Notes: generated by a model from the letters alone, not told the origin. A stretch of DNA of 64,000 bases from Microplitis mediator (GCF_029852145.1 NC_079974.1:13269041-13333040), one strand, 5' to 3'; positions 46,519-55,571 are shown, counted from the first letter of the stretch. A program made the numbers and translations.

Positions 46519-46620
46519 TAACTGCGTAGTACAATTTTTATTTTTAGATGATGACTCATCCAGTTCCGAGAAAAAAACTTTCCTTTGTTTATTTTTAACT
46601 GCGTAGTAAATGAGTCACCT
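46519..46620 (+). repeat. Left inverted repeat of the Polinton
   Basis: It holds ACTGCGTAGTA at 46521-46531 and 46598-46608, separated by TTTTTAGATGATGACTCATC and CCGAGAAAAAAACTT. The reverse complement of this arrangement is at 60480-60551. Confidence 0.8.
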
Positions 46621-46736
46621 AACAGGTTTGAACTTGTTTTAGAGCTAGAGTGGGGGGAATGGAGCTGAGCGCTGAGCTCGAGAGCTCGCAGCAGCAGCAG
46701 TCAGTCTACATCGAGAAACGTTCTAGTTAACAGCTT

Positions 46737-47030
46737 GTGCAAATGGATCATAAATTCAGTGAAAGTGAAAGAATTTTTCTCTTACATAACCGGCCGTACA
46801 CTGATAATCTTGACGATATTATTGAATCGTTATTTGGTGACATACCTCCTGAGGATATTGGTAAATTCATCAATGATGTAATTGCATTTGACAAAAATAT
46901 TGAAATTATTGAGAGTGCGCGAGATGTATCGTGTCCAGGCTGTGCTGAAAAAAGAAAGTTAGTAAAAAATCTATTTGAAATTAGTGAAAAAACGGAAAAA
47001 CTACAATTACGTATACTTAGGAAATCATAA
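46737..47030 (+). CDS. Left-cassette ORF A, 97 residues, unknown
   Basis: ATG is at 46743, two codons after the nominal open start at 46737. The protein is acidic at first (FGDIPPEDIGKF) with a C-x2-C pair (SCPGCAEK) near residue 67 and a Lys/Glu-rich, likely helical C-terminus. An initiator-like TCAGTC lies at 46701. It ends only three bases before the ATG of the next ORF. No family is recognised. Position at the left end matches the early or accessory gene zone of adintovirus-like elements; the single CxxC is a weak similarity to small regulatory proteins there. Confidence 0.55.
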   Translation: MQMDHKFSESERIFLLHNRPYTDNLDDIIESLFGDIPPEDIGKFINDVIAFDKNIEIIESARDVSCPGCAEKRKLVKNLFEISEKTEKLQLRILRKS

Positions 47031-47033
47031 AAA

Positions 47034-47448
47034 ATGGGTCCTCACGGTTCAAAGTATGTAAGAATTATTATTTCAAAAATTATTATTTTTTTTTCAATAA
47101 CTTAACTATAAATATTCAATTGTTAACTTTTACAGACTTCATGTATGCACTGATGAGTGTAACCACGATGCCCAAATCGAGTTTGAGGATATAAGCAGCG
47201 AAAGTGATATTTTTGATGACTACGGTGACAACGACAACGACGCTATCCCAGATTCCTATTATTTTATAAAAGTGAATGAGGAAAGTAACAAAGAATTGGC
47301 TATTCGAAGGAAAGAAATCAACTTACAACTTTCTCATTGGAAAGAATTATTATTAAACTTTAATGATCGCAAAAATTACGAAGAAGCGTGTCATGAAATC
47401 ACATTCATATTAACTAAGTCATTGTTTAAAGCTAACAAACCGCAATAA
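47034..47448 (+). CDS. Left-cassette ORF B, spliced, acidic, unknown
   Basis: Exon 1 is 47034-47053 and exon 2 is 47136-47448. The intron (47054-47135, 82 nt) starts GTATGTAAG and ends in TTAACTTTTACAG. Joining restores an uninterrupted frame of 110 codons, whereas the unspliced frame closes within the intron. The product has an acidic patch rich in Ser, Asp and Glu (EDISSESDIFDDYGDNDND) and a helical C-terminal half. Its stop TAA overlaps the ATG of ORF C (TAATG). Function unknown. Confidence 0.6.
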
Positions 47449-47660
47449 TGGAACTAATAATTGATTTTGTGGGTTTTGAGATGCCTGATGGCAGATTTGT
47501 GATAAAAGAACTTTATGCTAGTGATATTTCTGTTAGTCAATCCATTGTTATGCCTCAGTACATTATTTTCACGGTCACTTCCAAAAGTGCTGACAGTGAT
47601 GTTCTTACGCTCACTATCGGCCGCATGACTACTTATTGTTTAATTTTTCTCAGAGCGTAA
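47448..47660 (+). CDS. Left-cassette ORF C, N-terminal relative of the 60725 protein
   Basis: 70 codons whose N-terminus (MELIIDFVGFEMPDGRFVIKEL) closely parallels that of the ORF at 60725 (MEMILDVQGFKGVDNQFIVKEL), but which ends at about 40% of that length. The divergent end may be an intron reading, a truncation, or a pseudogene. Its ATG overlaps the stop of ORF B by one base. The Asp near residue 6 and the following Gly-Phe are shared. Family known to me only as recurrent unannotated insect proteins. Confidence 0.55.
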   Translation: MELIIDFVGFEMPDGRFVIKELYASDISVSQSIVMPQYIIFTVTSKSADSDVLTLTIGRMTTYCLIFLRA

Positions 47661-47935
47661 TAATATCAGTTGTAGCATCACCTGCAATCGCTGACTGCCG
47701 GTAGTGAGTTAGAAAGAAGAACCGAAAGAAATCAGAATAATTACAGAACTATTAATTAAGAATAACTTTATTTTAAATAGAATAGAAGTACTATTCCTTA
47801 TTTTCTTTAATCAGTAATATTATTATCATAATTGTAAGTCGTTCAAATCAATTTACTATCATATTATTTGTAATGCATTTAAAGTGAAGTTTTCAGTGTT
47901 ATTTCTCAATAAATATTCAATTTTTCAAGAAGTGA

Positions 47936-48232
47936 TTTTGGACTTGTTATAGAAACCAACCAACCTATGAAAAGTCGGTTCAGATCTTCAATCAGTTGGG
48001 GAACTTACTGTGTATGGATAATGAAGATATCGCATGTCTTGATGTTGCATTTATCATTGAAAATGCAACCCAACAAATCGATTTCGCTTGGCACAAACTA
48101 CTGGAACGATTACAAAATAATGAAAAATTAATTGGATATCAAAGGTGTCGAGATCATTCTCTTTTCTATGATGATATCCCTAATAGCCTTGCATATCCAT
48201 TCCGAAAAGATTGCTGCAATTGTACTTTTTAG
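47936..48232 (+). CDS. Left-cassette ORF D, unknown
   Basis: The frame is open from after TGA 47933-47935; the first ATG is at 48014. It has a protein-like composition (QIFNQLGN upstream, then HKLLERLQNNEKLIGY) and a Cys-rich C-terminus (RKDCCNCTF). Because the region 47661-47935 lacks a gene and open codons precede the ATG, it could be a downstream exon of ORF C. There is no assigned family. Confidence 0.35.
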   Translation, partial: FWTCYRNQPTYEKSVQIFNQLGNLLCMDNEDIACLDVAFIIENATQQIDFAWHKLLERLQNNEKLIGYQRCRDHSLFYDDIPNSLAYPFRKDCCNCTF

Positions 48233-48427
48233 GTTAAGAAAAATATCTATAGTTTATTATGTATTTGAGGTTATGTAAGACCAAAATGTATATTTTTAGG
48301 TTAAGAAAAAAAATACTGTAGTTTCGTATGTATTTGAGGTTATGTAAAATATTTAAGGTTATGTAAGACTTAAATGTATATTTTAGGTTAAAAATAATAA
48401 AAACAATATATGTCAATATAAAAAAGT

Positions 48428-48622
48428 TTATTTATTTATAAATGTAAGTTTTTTAATTAATACAGGTTCAATAATTATATTTAATTTATTAATTCTTTGT
48501 TTAAATCGTTCTCGATCTCTTGCTGCTTGTTCCCATTCGCCTCTTCTTGCTTGCTTGTGTGCAAATCTCCATACATACGTATAATGTATGGTTGGCGTTG
48601 GATTAAATTGAATAGTCTTCAT
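48428..48622 (-). CDS. Small basic protein following the capsid gene
   Basis: 64 codons on the minus strand. The ATG (48622-48620) overlaps the closing TGA of the capsid reading frame (ATGA), a tight coupling that supports it being real. The protein has a short N-terminus with IHYTYVWRFAHKQ, then an Arg/Lys/Glu-rich helical segment. Family unknown; a structural or DNA-binding role is possible from charge and position only. Confidence 0.5.
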   Translation of the reverse strand: MKTIQFNPTPTIHYTYVWRFAHKQARRGEWEQAARDRERFKQRINKLNIIIEPVLIKKLTFINK

Positions 48623-49857
48623 ATTAGTTTTCGTACGATGCTTCTTATGGGATTATACTCGACTATGCGATCATGTATAATGAGGCAATAAGCTGATGTC
48701 TGCGCAGGAAATTGATTTGCAGATTCAAATTCTAGGCGAATGTCCACTGGTCCAGATTTAATTGATTAGTTTTGTTTCGAGCAATCGATAACATACGGTA
48801 GTGCTTGTTCAAAAAATTTTTTCTTCGTCAGCAGTGGCTCAGGTTCTTTGTTGTAGTATGAAATTTGGAAATTTATATACATGTCGTACAACAGAGCATA
48901 TTGATTGTTTGCAATGTTGAGATTCAAATTCCCATAAGGATAACTCTGAGAGTTTAAAAATAATTTTATGTCTCTGATGTTGCAGTGATAAAATCCGCTG
49001 GCATTTTTAGTTGCGTCATTTTTTCTTGCTGTTTGAAATCCAAGTATCACAAAACGTGGTTTCTCGAGCTGCGTAGAAGTTTTGACTGCCCATATGTCCT
49101 TCGAAGTATTTGGTAATAGAGGATACTCGTACAACTCCCAAGCACGGAAACTGATTGAGATAGCTGGATCACTTGTAATATAATTCAAAGCTTCAATTTT
49201 TTGTTTATCAGCCATAGTCACATATGGTACAATCCACTCGATTTTTTGCAGCGTAATTTTAACAGCTTCAGCATGAGCTCCAGCAGCAGGTGTGGCCACA
49301 ATGTATGCATTCCAATCAGAATTTGATCTTATCAAAATTAATTCATGTCTTGCTTTGATTACAATTTTATGGTATTCTTCAGCAAAACCAAGCAGAAGAC
49401 TTAGCGGTATAGATATATCAAAGAAACCATTGACATTGTGTAATTTGTTCACAGCTTCATCCATAATCCAGCCTGAATTTTCAAGTATATTTTCTTGAGC
49501 AGGACTTAGTGATGTGTATCCTTTCATGAGACTTGTGATACCAACATTTTTGCTACGATCAATCTCAACACCATTGAGTTCGTAACGTATTTCTTCGAAC
49601 ATATGACAAACTTTCATGTTGACCACGTGAGTCGTTCCACTCACAGCTGTACCATCGGACTTTGTGAATTTTCCGTACACATGTAATGTACTTTTACTTG
49701 GAAGTAGACACAAATCTTGGTGTTGAACTGCAATTCTTATTTCATCGCTGTTGTTGAATGTTGATGAAGCATACGGGAGATGAGCATGCGCTTCATAGTG
49801 TGCAATTGACTCATCAAAAATGATTTGTCGTTGAATATTTAAGATTTCCGCTGCCAT
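48619..49857 (-). pseudogene. MCP: Polinton major capsid protein (double jelly-roll type), one in-frame stop
   Basis: The start is ATG at 49857; the codons upstream to 49881 lack an ATG. The conserved C-terminal half is recognisable (EKPRFVILGFQTARK, FYHCNIRDIKLFLN, YPYGNLNLN), as in Polinton/adintovirus hexon-like capsid proteins. TAA at 48766-48768 interrupts the frame, which then stays open for about 48 codons (KSGPVDIRLEFES, AYCLIIHDRIVEYNP) to TGA 48619-48621. The extension is conserved-looking, so the stop is a recent break, not the natural end. A TATA box is at 50011-50017 and an initiator-like ACATCAGTC at 49989-49981, giving a leader near 125 nt. It would form the virion shell. Confidence 0.82.
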
Positions 49858-50010
49858 AGTCGTGTACACGTTAAACAGCAAAAATAAATTTTTATTTTCT
49901 TAATTTTCCACGTAATTTTAGTCCTGGGCTCTGTAGAAACTGAGTGTTCTGAAGTGTTAACACTTTGTGAGGTACTCGGTGACTGATGTTGCTTGACCAT
50001 GTTGCTGTCT

Positions 50011-50017
50011 TTTTATA
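50011..50017 (-). promoter_or_regulatory. TATA box of the capsid gene
   Basis: Minus-strand GGTATAAAAAGACAGC, with ACATCAGTC about 30 bp downstream at 49989-49981. The same spacing occurs before the penton and PLA2 genes. Confidence 0.65.
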
Positions 50018-50052
50018 CCCAGCACCACTTTATGTTTCATACACGATACCCA

Positions 50053-50925
50053 TTATTTTATAGACTTTATATGCAGTCTTATGGTTATCGTTTCACCTCT
50101 GAAATTAGCCAGTTTTCCGTCTTGATCTACAATTCTCAGTCTGAGATTTTGTATTGCTTGTACGGCGATCGGTAGATAAATGACGTGTGATGGCAATTCA
50201 ACAATCTTATATCCTGGTGGTACACTTGGGAAAAATTCATGAATAGTGTGAACTTTGTATTCATTTATGTAAGCACCAGACGTGATGTTACACTCAACTC
50301 TCAGAGCATTGAGTTTTAATATCTTCACTGGTAAATCTGATGAGTGAGTTTTATGTGGCATCAGCTTCCGATTTGTAAATTCCAATAGTCGACCAATAGA
50401 ATCTTGAGGTGTAAAATTTATAAATTGATCACATTTTATCTCACTTCTCAATTCATTATTATTGGCTCTGATGCTGATGCTGAGTCTTCGTAATTTCTTT
50501 TGAATATATTATTCAATGTCAGTTATCTCGGAACTTCTTGGTGGTATCGTCAAGACTCTCTCTTCAATAGTTTCATATTTTTCAGCTTCTATATTAATAT
50601 TCTTTTCCGTCACTGAGATATTGTCATCAAACTTTGTAATTATTGTAGCATTTCTCTTAGCTCTTTTTTTCTTGACTATTTTTTTCTCATCAACATTATC
50701 ATCAACATTATTTGTATCAATTTTTTCGATATCAATATTATCCACAGGATAAGAGACATAGAATTTATTAGCACCCACATCAATATTGGGTATCGAATTA
50801 AATGTTAATAACTCTACAAGCCCCAGAACATAATTTTTAGTTGGTGATAATTCAATTGGAGGGAAGTAGTTAGCCTCCAACTCGGATGAAGATCCTGTCA
50901 GTGTTAATGTGAATGACTCAGCCAT
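50053..50925 (-). pseudogene. Polinton minor capsid / penton-like protein, one in-frame stop
   Basis: The N-terminal ORF 50509-50925 (SFTLTLTGSSSELEANYFPP, YVLGLVELLTFNSIPNI) and the C-terminal ORF 50053-50451 (TPQDSIGRLLEF, RVECNITSGAYINEY, HTIHEFFPSVPPGYKIVE, LRIVDQDG) are in one frame, separated by TAA at 50509-50511. Together they have the layout of the single-jelly-roll penton protein recurrent in insect Polintons. Residues 75-100 are a lysine-rich insertion-like stretch. TATA and initiator lie just before the ATG, so the leader would be only a few nucleotides. Gene order capsid-penton-protease fits the family. Confidence 0.8.
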
Positions 50926-50962
50926 GACTGATGTGTTGTATACAAAGTCACATCAATTTATA
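50926..50962 (-). promoter_or_regulatory. Penton promoter overlapping the protease stop
   Basis: TATAAA (minus, 50962-50957) is formed by the last Leu codon and the TAA stop of the protease frame (CTATAAA). ACATCAGTC at 50934-50926 directly abuts the penton ATG at 50925. Spacing from TATA to initiator is about 28-30 bp. Confidence 0.6.
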
Positions 50963-51338
50963 GTTGTCCAGTAAGAAATTTGAGACACAAATGTCCGCAT
51001 ATAATTGTATCAAAATCCTGATATCATTTGTAATTATATTTCACTCTACCAACATCGAGATATTCCATAAGATCTTGTGGTGGTTGTAAATTACCAAAAC
51101 TGTCAAAATAAATAACTTTATCATTATTTTTCTTGTATGCAACCCAGTGAGTACCAGGTCCATGTTTATCATCAAGATTAATAATAGCTGATTCATTTTT
51201 TCTCGGTCCAGTTTCAGGTAAATCGTTTCTCATAAAAACACCACGAAAGTTTGGAATTTTTAGAAATTTAGCGTACTTCAGTGAGTCGATGTTTGTAAGT
51301 GCTCGATGTGGTAGCTCTACTTGTTTTTTGACTTGCAT
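50958..51338 (-). pseudogene. PRO: Adenain-like cysteine protease (PRO), one in-frame stop
   Basis: The ORF from ATG 51338 contains FRGVFMRNDLP, GPGTHWVAYKKN (catalytic His) and VIYFDSFGNLQPP (catalytic Asp), the signature of the Ulp1/adenain-type Polinton maturation protease. TGA at 51024-51026 interrupts the frame; beyond it the same frame carries the Gln and the catalytic Cys region (ICGHLCLKFL) to TAA 50958-50960. The stop therefore separates His/Asp from Cys and should abolish activity. In the family this enzyme processes capsid precursors. Its 5' end overlaps the end of the PLA2 ORF by 22 bases in another frame. Confidence 0.85.
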
Positions 51339-52185
51339 CCTCTGCTTGCTGGATATGGTCTCAAATATAAACCCATACCACGTCTATAAGGCTTCAAGTA
51401 TAAGCTTTTACCCATAGATATTTGTTCCGTTTGCAAATTATGACGTTTGCTCTCACTCAATCGATTTTTAGCAGCACTCGCATCATTTATAGCTTTTGCT
51501 ATACCAGCAGTGCCTCCAGCCAAAGCTCCTGTTGCACTCAAGCCGGAAAAAGTGGTATTAAAAATAATAGTATACCACCAACTTTAGATGGAACTGGTAA
51601 AATTCGAGGCAACCTGATATTTTTTTTCCCACCAGATTTTTTAACTGCCTGACGAGCACCCTTCAATGCTGTTTTGATTGGATCACCACCAGAAGTTATG
51701 GACTTTTTGACAGCTGTGACAACTTGTCTTAGTGCTACTTGTTTCTTCACACTTATCTTTCTCTTGCTAGCTTTTCTCTTCCCAGTCTTCCTCTTACTGG
51801 GCTTTCTCTTACTAGCTGTTCTCTTCTTCAGCCCCATACCGAATCTTTTTTTCATCTTCATGATTTTATTTACACTCCACGCAGCAGCTTTTTCACCAAT
51901 ACCAGCGTCTTTTGCTTGATAACGTTGCCACGCCTTCTCAGCAAGTATTTGATCAGCCTCGTGACGTGCTTCCAAATTTTCACGATTACACGAGTATGCG
52001 ATATCGTGTTCTTCACACGCAGCGTCCAGAGGATTAATTCCAGGATCACCCCGAGCTAATCTCTTGGCTAGCTTTGTGCCTGGTCCACAGTACTGGTATC
52101 CAGGTATATGTAGTTCAAATGGCAGCTTATTAATTATACTATTTACAAAACCTCTACGACTGGTATTCACACACCTGCTCTCCAT
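51317..52185 (-). pseudogene. Parvovirus-type phospholipase A2 virion protein, frameshifted
   Basis: ORF 51538-52185: near the N-terminus lies HIPGYQYCGPGTKL (calcium loop) and AACEEHDIAYS (catalytic His-Asp), the PLA2 fold of parvoviral VP1 also found in adintoviruses. A middle helix region (EADQILAEKAWQRY) is followed by a basic repeat array (SKRKPSKRKTGKRK) suited to DNA binding, then SGGDPIKTALKGARQAVKK. A frame change near 51540-51550 leads into 51317-51541 (GALAGGTAGIAKAIND, LYLKPYRRGMGLYL), which looks like its natural C-terminus. The likely role in the family is membrane breach during entry plus core packing. PLA2 residues are intact; the C-terminus is broken. Confidence 0.82.
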
Positions 52186-52276
52186 AGTAGCAGCATCATG
52201 ACTGACTGAAAATCCTATAAAACCTGGTACTTATAGTTCGCTGAGTGAGTTGTTGTTGTGACCGGAAACTGTCAAC
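52186..52276. promoter_or_regulatory. Compact bidirectional promoter between PLA2 and ATPase genes
   Basis: In 91 bp, a plus-strand TATAAAA lies at 52216-52222 (for the ATPase) and a minus-strand TATAAG at 52236-52231 (for PLA2). The minus initiator TCAGTCAGTC is at about 52208-52199; a plus CTGAGTGAG is about 52241-52249. The two TATA boxes are 8 bp apart and each drives across the other. Confidence 0.6.
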
Positions 52277-52980
52277 ATGGAGTTTAAAGTCAAGAGGCCA
52301 AGTTGCCAGTAATAAATTTTGATCAAATTGTTCAAGGTACAGGAGTGAAAAAAGTTAAAAGACACGGAGCTTTATTGCCAAACAGTGTACGCGCTATATT
52401 TTGTGGTCCATCAAATTGTGGAAAAACAAATGCTTTGCTGTCACTCATCATACACCCCAACGGTTTGAGATTTGATAATATTTATCTCTACTCAAAATCT
52501 TTAAATCAACCGAAATACAAATTTTTAGAATCACTACTTAAACCAATAGAAGGTATTGAATTTTTTACATTTAACGAGTACGAAGAAGTACTGAAACCTG
52601 AAGATGCAAAACCAAATTCATTGATGATATTTGATCATGTTGCTTGTGAAAAACAAGATCATATCAGAGCATATTTTTGCATGGGTCGACACAAAGATGT
52701 TGACAGTTTTTATCTCTGTCAGACTTACACACGTATCCCTAAACATTTGATACGTGACAATGCAAATTTTATAGTTCTCTTTCGTCAAGATGAGATGAAC
52801 TTGAGACATGTGTATGATGATCATGTAAATACTGACATGCCATACAATTTATTCAAAGACTTGTGTTCAGCATGTTGGAATGATGATGGTAAATATGGGT
52901 TTGTAGTGATTGACAAAAACAGTGAGCTAAATAGTGGAAGATATAGAAAAGGATTTGATTGTTTTATTAGTATAAATTAA
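52277..52980 (+). pseudogene. ATP: Polinton packaging ATPase (A32/FtsK-HerA type)
   Basis: The main frame from 52303 to TAA 52978-52980 has Walker A GPSNCGKTN (about residue 34), a Walker B-like LMIFDHV at about residues 108-114, and RIPKHLIRDNANFIVLFRQ. It matches the genome-packaging ATPases of Polintons and related viruses. The only suitable ATG (52277, MEFKVKRPS) is in another frame and meets the main frame after about nine codons, so a one-base frame break near 52300 is likely. The second acidic Walker B position is His (codon 52636-52638), which is unusual and may add a second lesion. TATA box at 52216. Confidence 0.82.
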
Positions 52981-53010
52981 CTTGTACTTGATGAACAACA
53001 ATCAGAGATT
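52971..53010 (+). promoter_or_regulatory. Promoter of the 311-residue gene overlapping the ATPase stop
   Basis: TATAAATTAA at 52971-52980 contains the TAA that ends the ATPase. AACAATCAGAG at about 52996-53006 is the initiator candidate, about 30 bp downstream. Confidence 0.5.
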
Positions 53011-53032
53011 AAGTGAACTCTGACGCATCAAC

Positions 53033-53968
53033 ATGAAGACTGAGGAACATTCAAAGCAACGAGATGTCTTACATCAGATATCTCAGGCTAGTGATGCTAT
53101 CCGACGGAAGCACAGAATGCTCAAGTTGGGTAAAGACACAGCTGAGAAGGCAATGGGTGAAATGTTCAAGCCTATTGTTACACCTCTACAAAGTCTAGTC
53201 GAATCATCAAAACATAAAATCAAACAAGAAGTCAAGTCTGAAGTTGAAGAAGTTAACAAAAATAATTCAACTGTGAATAATTATAATACAGAACTTGATG
53301 ATGCAAGTAAATATAACAGTATCATCTCTGAAGATAGAAGCGGGACTCTGGAAGAAACACAAATATCTCCTGCTGCATCGAGTACCCCTGCTAAGTCAGC
53401 TAGCAGTGAAATAAAGTCTTATTTATTTAAAGTGTATAAAAAAAGTAGAGATATAGATCTGAGATATGGTGTCCGTCGATGTTACAATGATTTTAACATT
53501 GGTGATTCTGAAATAACTTTTGATGATACTGTGATTAATATAAAAAATAAAAATTACTCAGTGACTCCTGGTTTATTGGAATTATTATTTAAAAAATCTC
53601 CGGATGATTCGAAAGTCACACAGAATGATAAAAATAAATATCTTGAAATTATAAAGATGACAAATGCTCATAGAAAAAATTATAAGCCAGATAGTAGTTT
53701 TTATGAAGACTCGACAATCAAGTATAATAATTATATTGCTGATTTTCTTGATAAAAATGCAAACTTATCAAGAGGTACAGGATTACCTGATTTTATGATT
53801 GCGAAAAAGAAAAAAGCACGTATGGATTATGTCTACTGGGATGATCCAAATGAACTAGTTGACCGTCTTCGTTTACTCATGGCATCTCAAGCAGCTGGGA
53901 ATCCAAGTCACACTAATGAAATCATATCAATTATTGAAGAGCTACGAGAAGCAGGAATTATTTATTAG
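53033..53968 (+). CDS. Conserved Polinton protein of unknown function, 311 residues
   Basis: An intact ORF from ATG 53033 to TAG 53966-53968. The N-terminal third is charged and helical (AIRRKHRMLKLGKDTAEKAM), the middle is a Ser/Thr/Asn-rich linker, and the C-terminal part ends in YVYWDDPNELVDRLRLLMAS and IISIIEELREAGIIY. I recognise the C-terminal signature from unannotated insect Polinton proteins; its role is not known to me. It sits between ATPase and the fibre-like gene on the same strand. It is the only large core ORF without a visible break. Confidence 0.75.
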   Translation: MKTEEHSKQRDVLHQISQASDAIRRKHRMLKLGKDTAEKAMGEMFKPIVTPLQSLVESSKHKIKQEVKSEVEEVNKNNSTVNNYNTELDDASKYNSIISEDRSGTLEETQISPAASSTPAKSASSEIKSYLFKVYKKSRDIDLRYGVRRCYNDFNIGDSEITFDDTVINIKNKNYSVTPGLLELLFKKSPDDSKVTQNDKNKYLEIIKMTNAHRKNYKPDSSFYEDSTIKYNNYIADFLDKNANLSRGTGLPDFMIAKKKKARMDYVYWDDPNELVDRLRLLMASQAAGNPSHTNEIISIIEELREAGIIY

Positions 53969-54028
53969 CAGCGACTGCATCAAATTTATATCATTTACTT
54001 GCTGACTGTTGAAGTGAAAAGAGCAAAA

Positions 54029-54473
54029 ATGAGTGTCGATATTTTTGGACGTTCGCTACGAACTGGTGCTGCAATCAGCGGACCACCAGGACCGCCTGGA
54101 CGAGGATTTCAAATAACTCTTGATGGACAGTATGATGTTGAGAGCAAGAGACTGTCATGTTGGCAAACCAGCTGAAGACAGTGATGCAGCAACTGTCAAA
54201 TTTACACGTGATCTTGTTCACAAAGAGCTATCGCTACTGTATGATAGTATGAGGAATGATCAGTCAGAGATCATTTCACACTTGCACTCTCAAGTGGTAA
54301 CACTGGATTCTACTGTGACGCTTTTAAGAAAAGAAAATCAAGAATTAAAAGTTATAATAAAACGTATAAAGTCACGAAAAGGATTAATTAATAAAAATAC
54401 ACAGCGAATAAAAGAACTGGAAGCCAAAATTTTTGTTGACAATGGAGGACAAAAAATCAGTAATAGCGTATGA
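54029..54473 (+). pseudogene. Fibre-like protein: collagen-like GPP motif and coiled coil, frameshifted
   Basis: ATG at 54029 opens a frame with a short N-terminal anchor (MSVDIFGRSL), a collagen-like GPPGPPGRGF and then DGQYDVESKRL. It closes soon after about 54155, where the reading passes to the frame of the ORF ending at 54473. The second part has heptad-like leucines (VVTLDSTVTLLRKENQELKV) typical of a trimeric or dimeric coiled coil. Anchor, collagen-like shaft and coiled coil suggest a capsid spike or fibre; this is inference. The 3' end overlaps the integrase start by 32 bases. Confidence 0.6.
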
Positions 54474-55371
54474 GTAGCACAGACCAGCACGCAGAAATTA
54501 TCAACGTCGTCATGTTGACATACGAGCACTTGATGAAACTTGGCAAGCTGACTTAGTTGAAATGATTCCTTATGCAACAGTTAATAAAGGAAACAAATAC
54601 CTGCTAACTGTCATAGATATTTTTTCAAAGTATGTTTGGGCTGTACCAATTTAAAGTAAAAGTGGCAGTGATGTCACTAGTGCAATGAAATCTATATTTC
54701 AACAAGGACGTGTACCAGAAAATCTGCATGTTGACCAAGGCAAAGAATTTTACAATAAAGAATTTCAAGAACTGATGAAGCGTAAAAACATCAACATGTA
54801 CTCAACATTCAGCAACTTGAAGGCATCAATATGTGAACGTTTTAATCGAACACTTAAGAATAACATGTGGCGTCAATTCACTGCTCGTGGTACCTATAAA
54901 TGGATTGATATATTGGAAGAATTGATACACAAATATAATACTAGAAAACATCGTACTATTCAACTGGAACCTATTGATGTAACTGCTAAAGATGAAAAGC
55001 AGATATTTGAAAAAATATACAAACCTCTTCAAGATCAGCGGCAAGCACGAAAAAATAAATTCAAAGTTGGAGACAAAGTTCGAATCAGCAAGTACAAACA
55101 TGTATTTGAAAAAGGCTACACACCCAACTGGACCACTGAAATTTTTACAATCAAGACAGTGCAGAATACAAATCCAACAACGTACAAACTTGTAGACTAT
55201 CAAGATAAGCCAATTGAAGGTAGATTTTATGTTGAAGAACTCAGCAAAGTCAAGCATCCAGATGTCTATCTAATAGAAAAAATTATAAAAAAACGTGGAA
55301 ATAAATTATATGTAAAGTGGCTCGGCTTCGACAGCTCTCACAACACCTGGATTGATAAATCAGACCTATAA
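54442..55371 (+). pseudogene. INT: Polinton integrase with C-terminal chromodomain, two in-frame stops
   Basis: A retroviral-type rve core: first Asp in TWQADLVEM, second in HVDQGKEF and Glu in CERFNRTLKNNMW. Then comes a basic linker (KFKVGDKVRISKYKHVF) and a chromodomain at the end (LIEKIIKKRGNKLYVKWLGF, NTWIDKSDL). The frame starts at ATG 54442, with TAG at 54475-54477 and TAA at 54652-54654; the ORF from 54685 is uninterrupted. The first Asp lies before the second stop, so no single uninterrupted product contains all three catalytic residues. The chromodomain may target modified histones, as in chromoviruses. Confidence 0.88.
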
Positions 55372-55571
55372 AAAACTTATTATTTAATCTTACATTCTAA
55401 TAAATAAAAAACAAAATTTTTAATTGTATAAACATTTTTTTTATTTATAAACCTTAAAACTAATTTTACAAAAACTTAGAAATAATTTACATGAGTTATC
55501 TTTTTTTTATTTACAACTATTTACATAAGTTATCTTTTTTTTTTTTATTTACAACTATTTACATAAGTTCT
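55372..55571. other. Convergent intergenic region with T-rich tandem repeat
   Basis: Integrase and PolB converge here. AATAAA-type polyadenylation signals occur near 55398-55405. From 55486 to about 55620 a ~37-bp unit (ACATAAGTTATCTTTTTT, TTTACAACTATT) repeats three to four times and runs into the last PolB codons, giving the polymerase its poly-Lys end. Confidence 0.6.
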
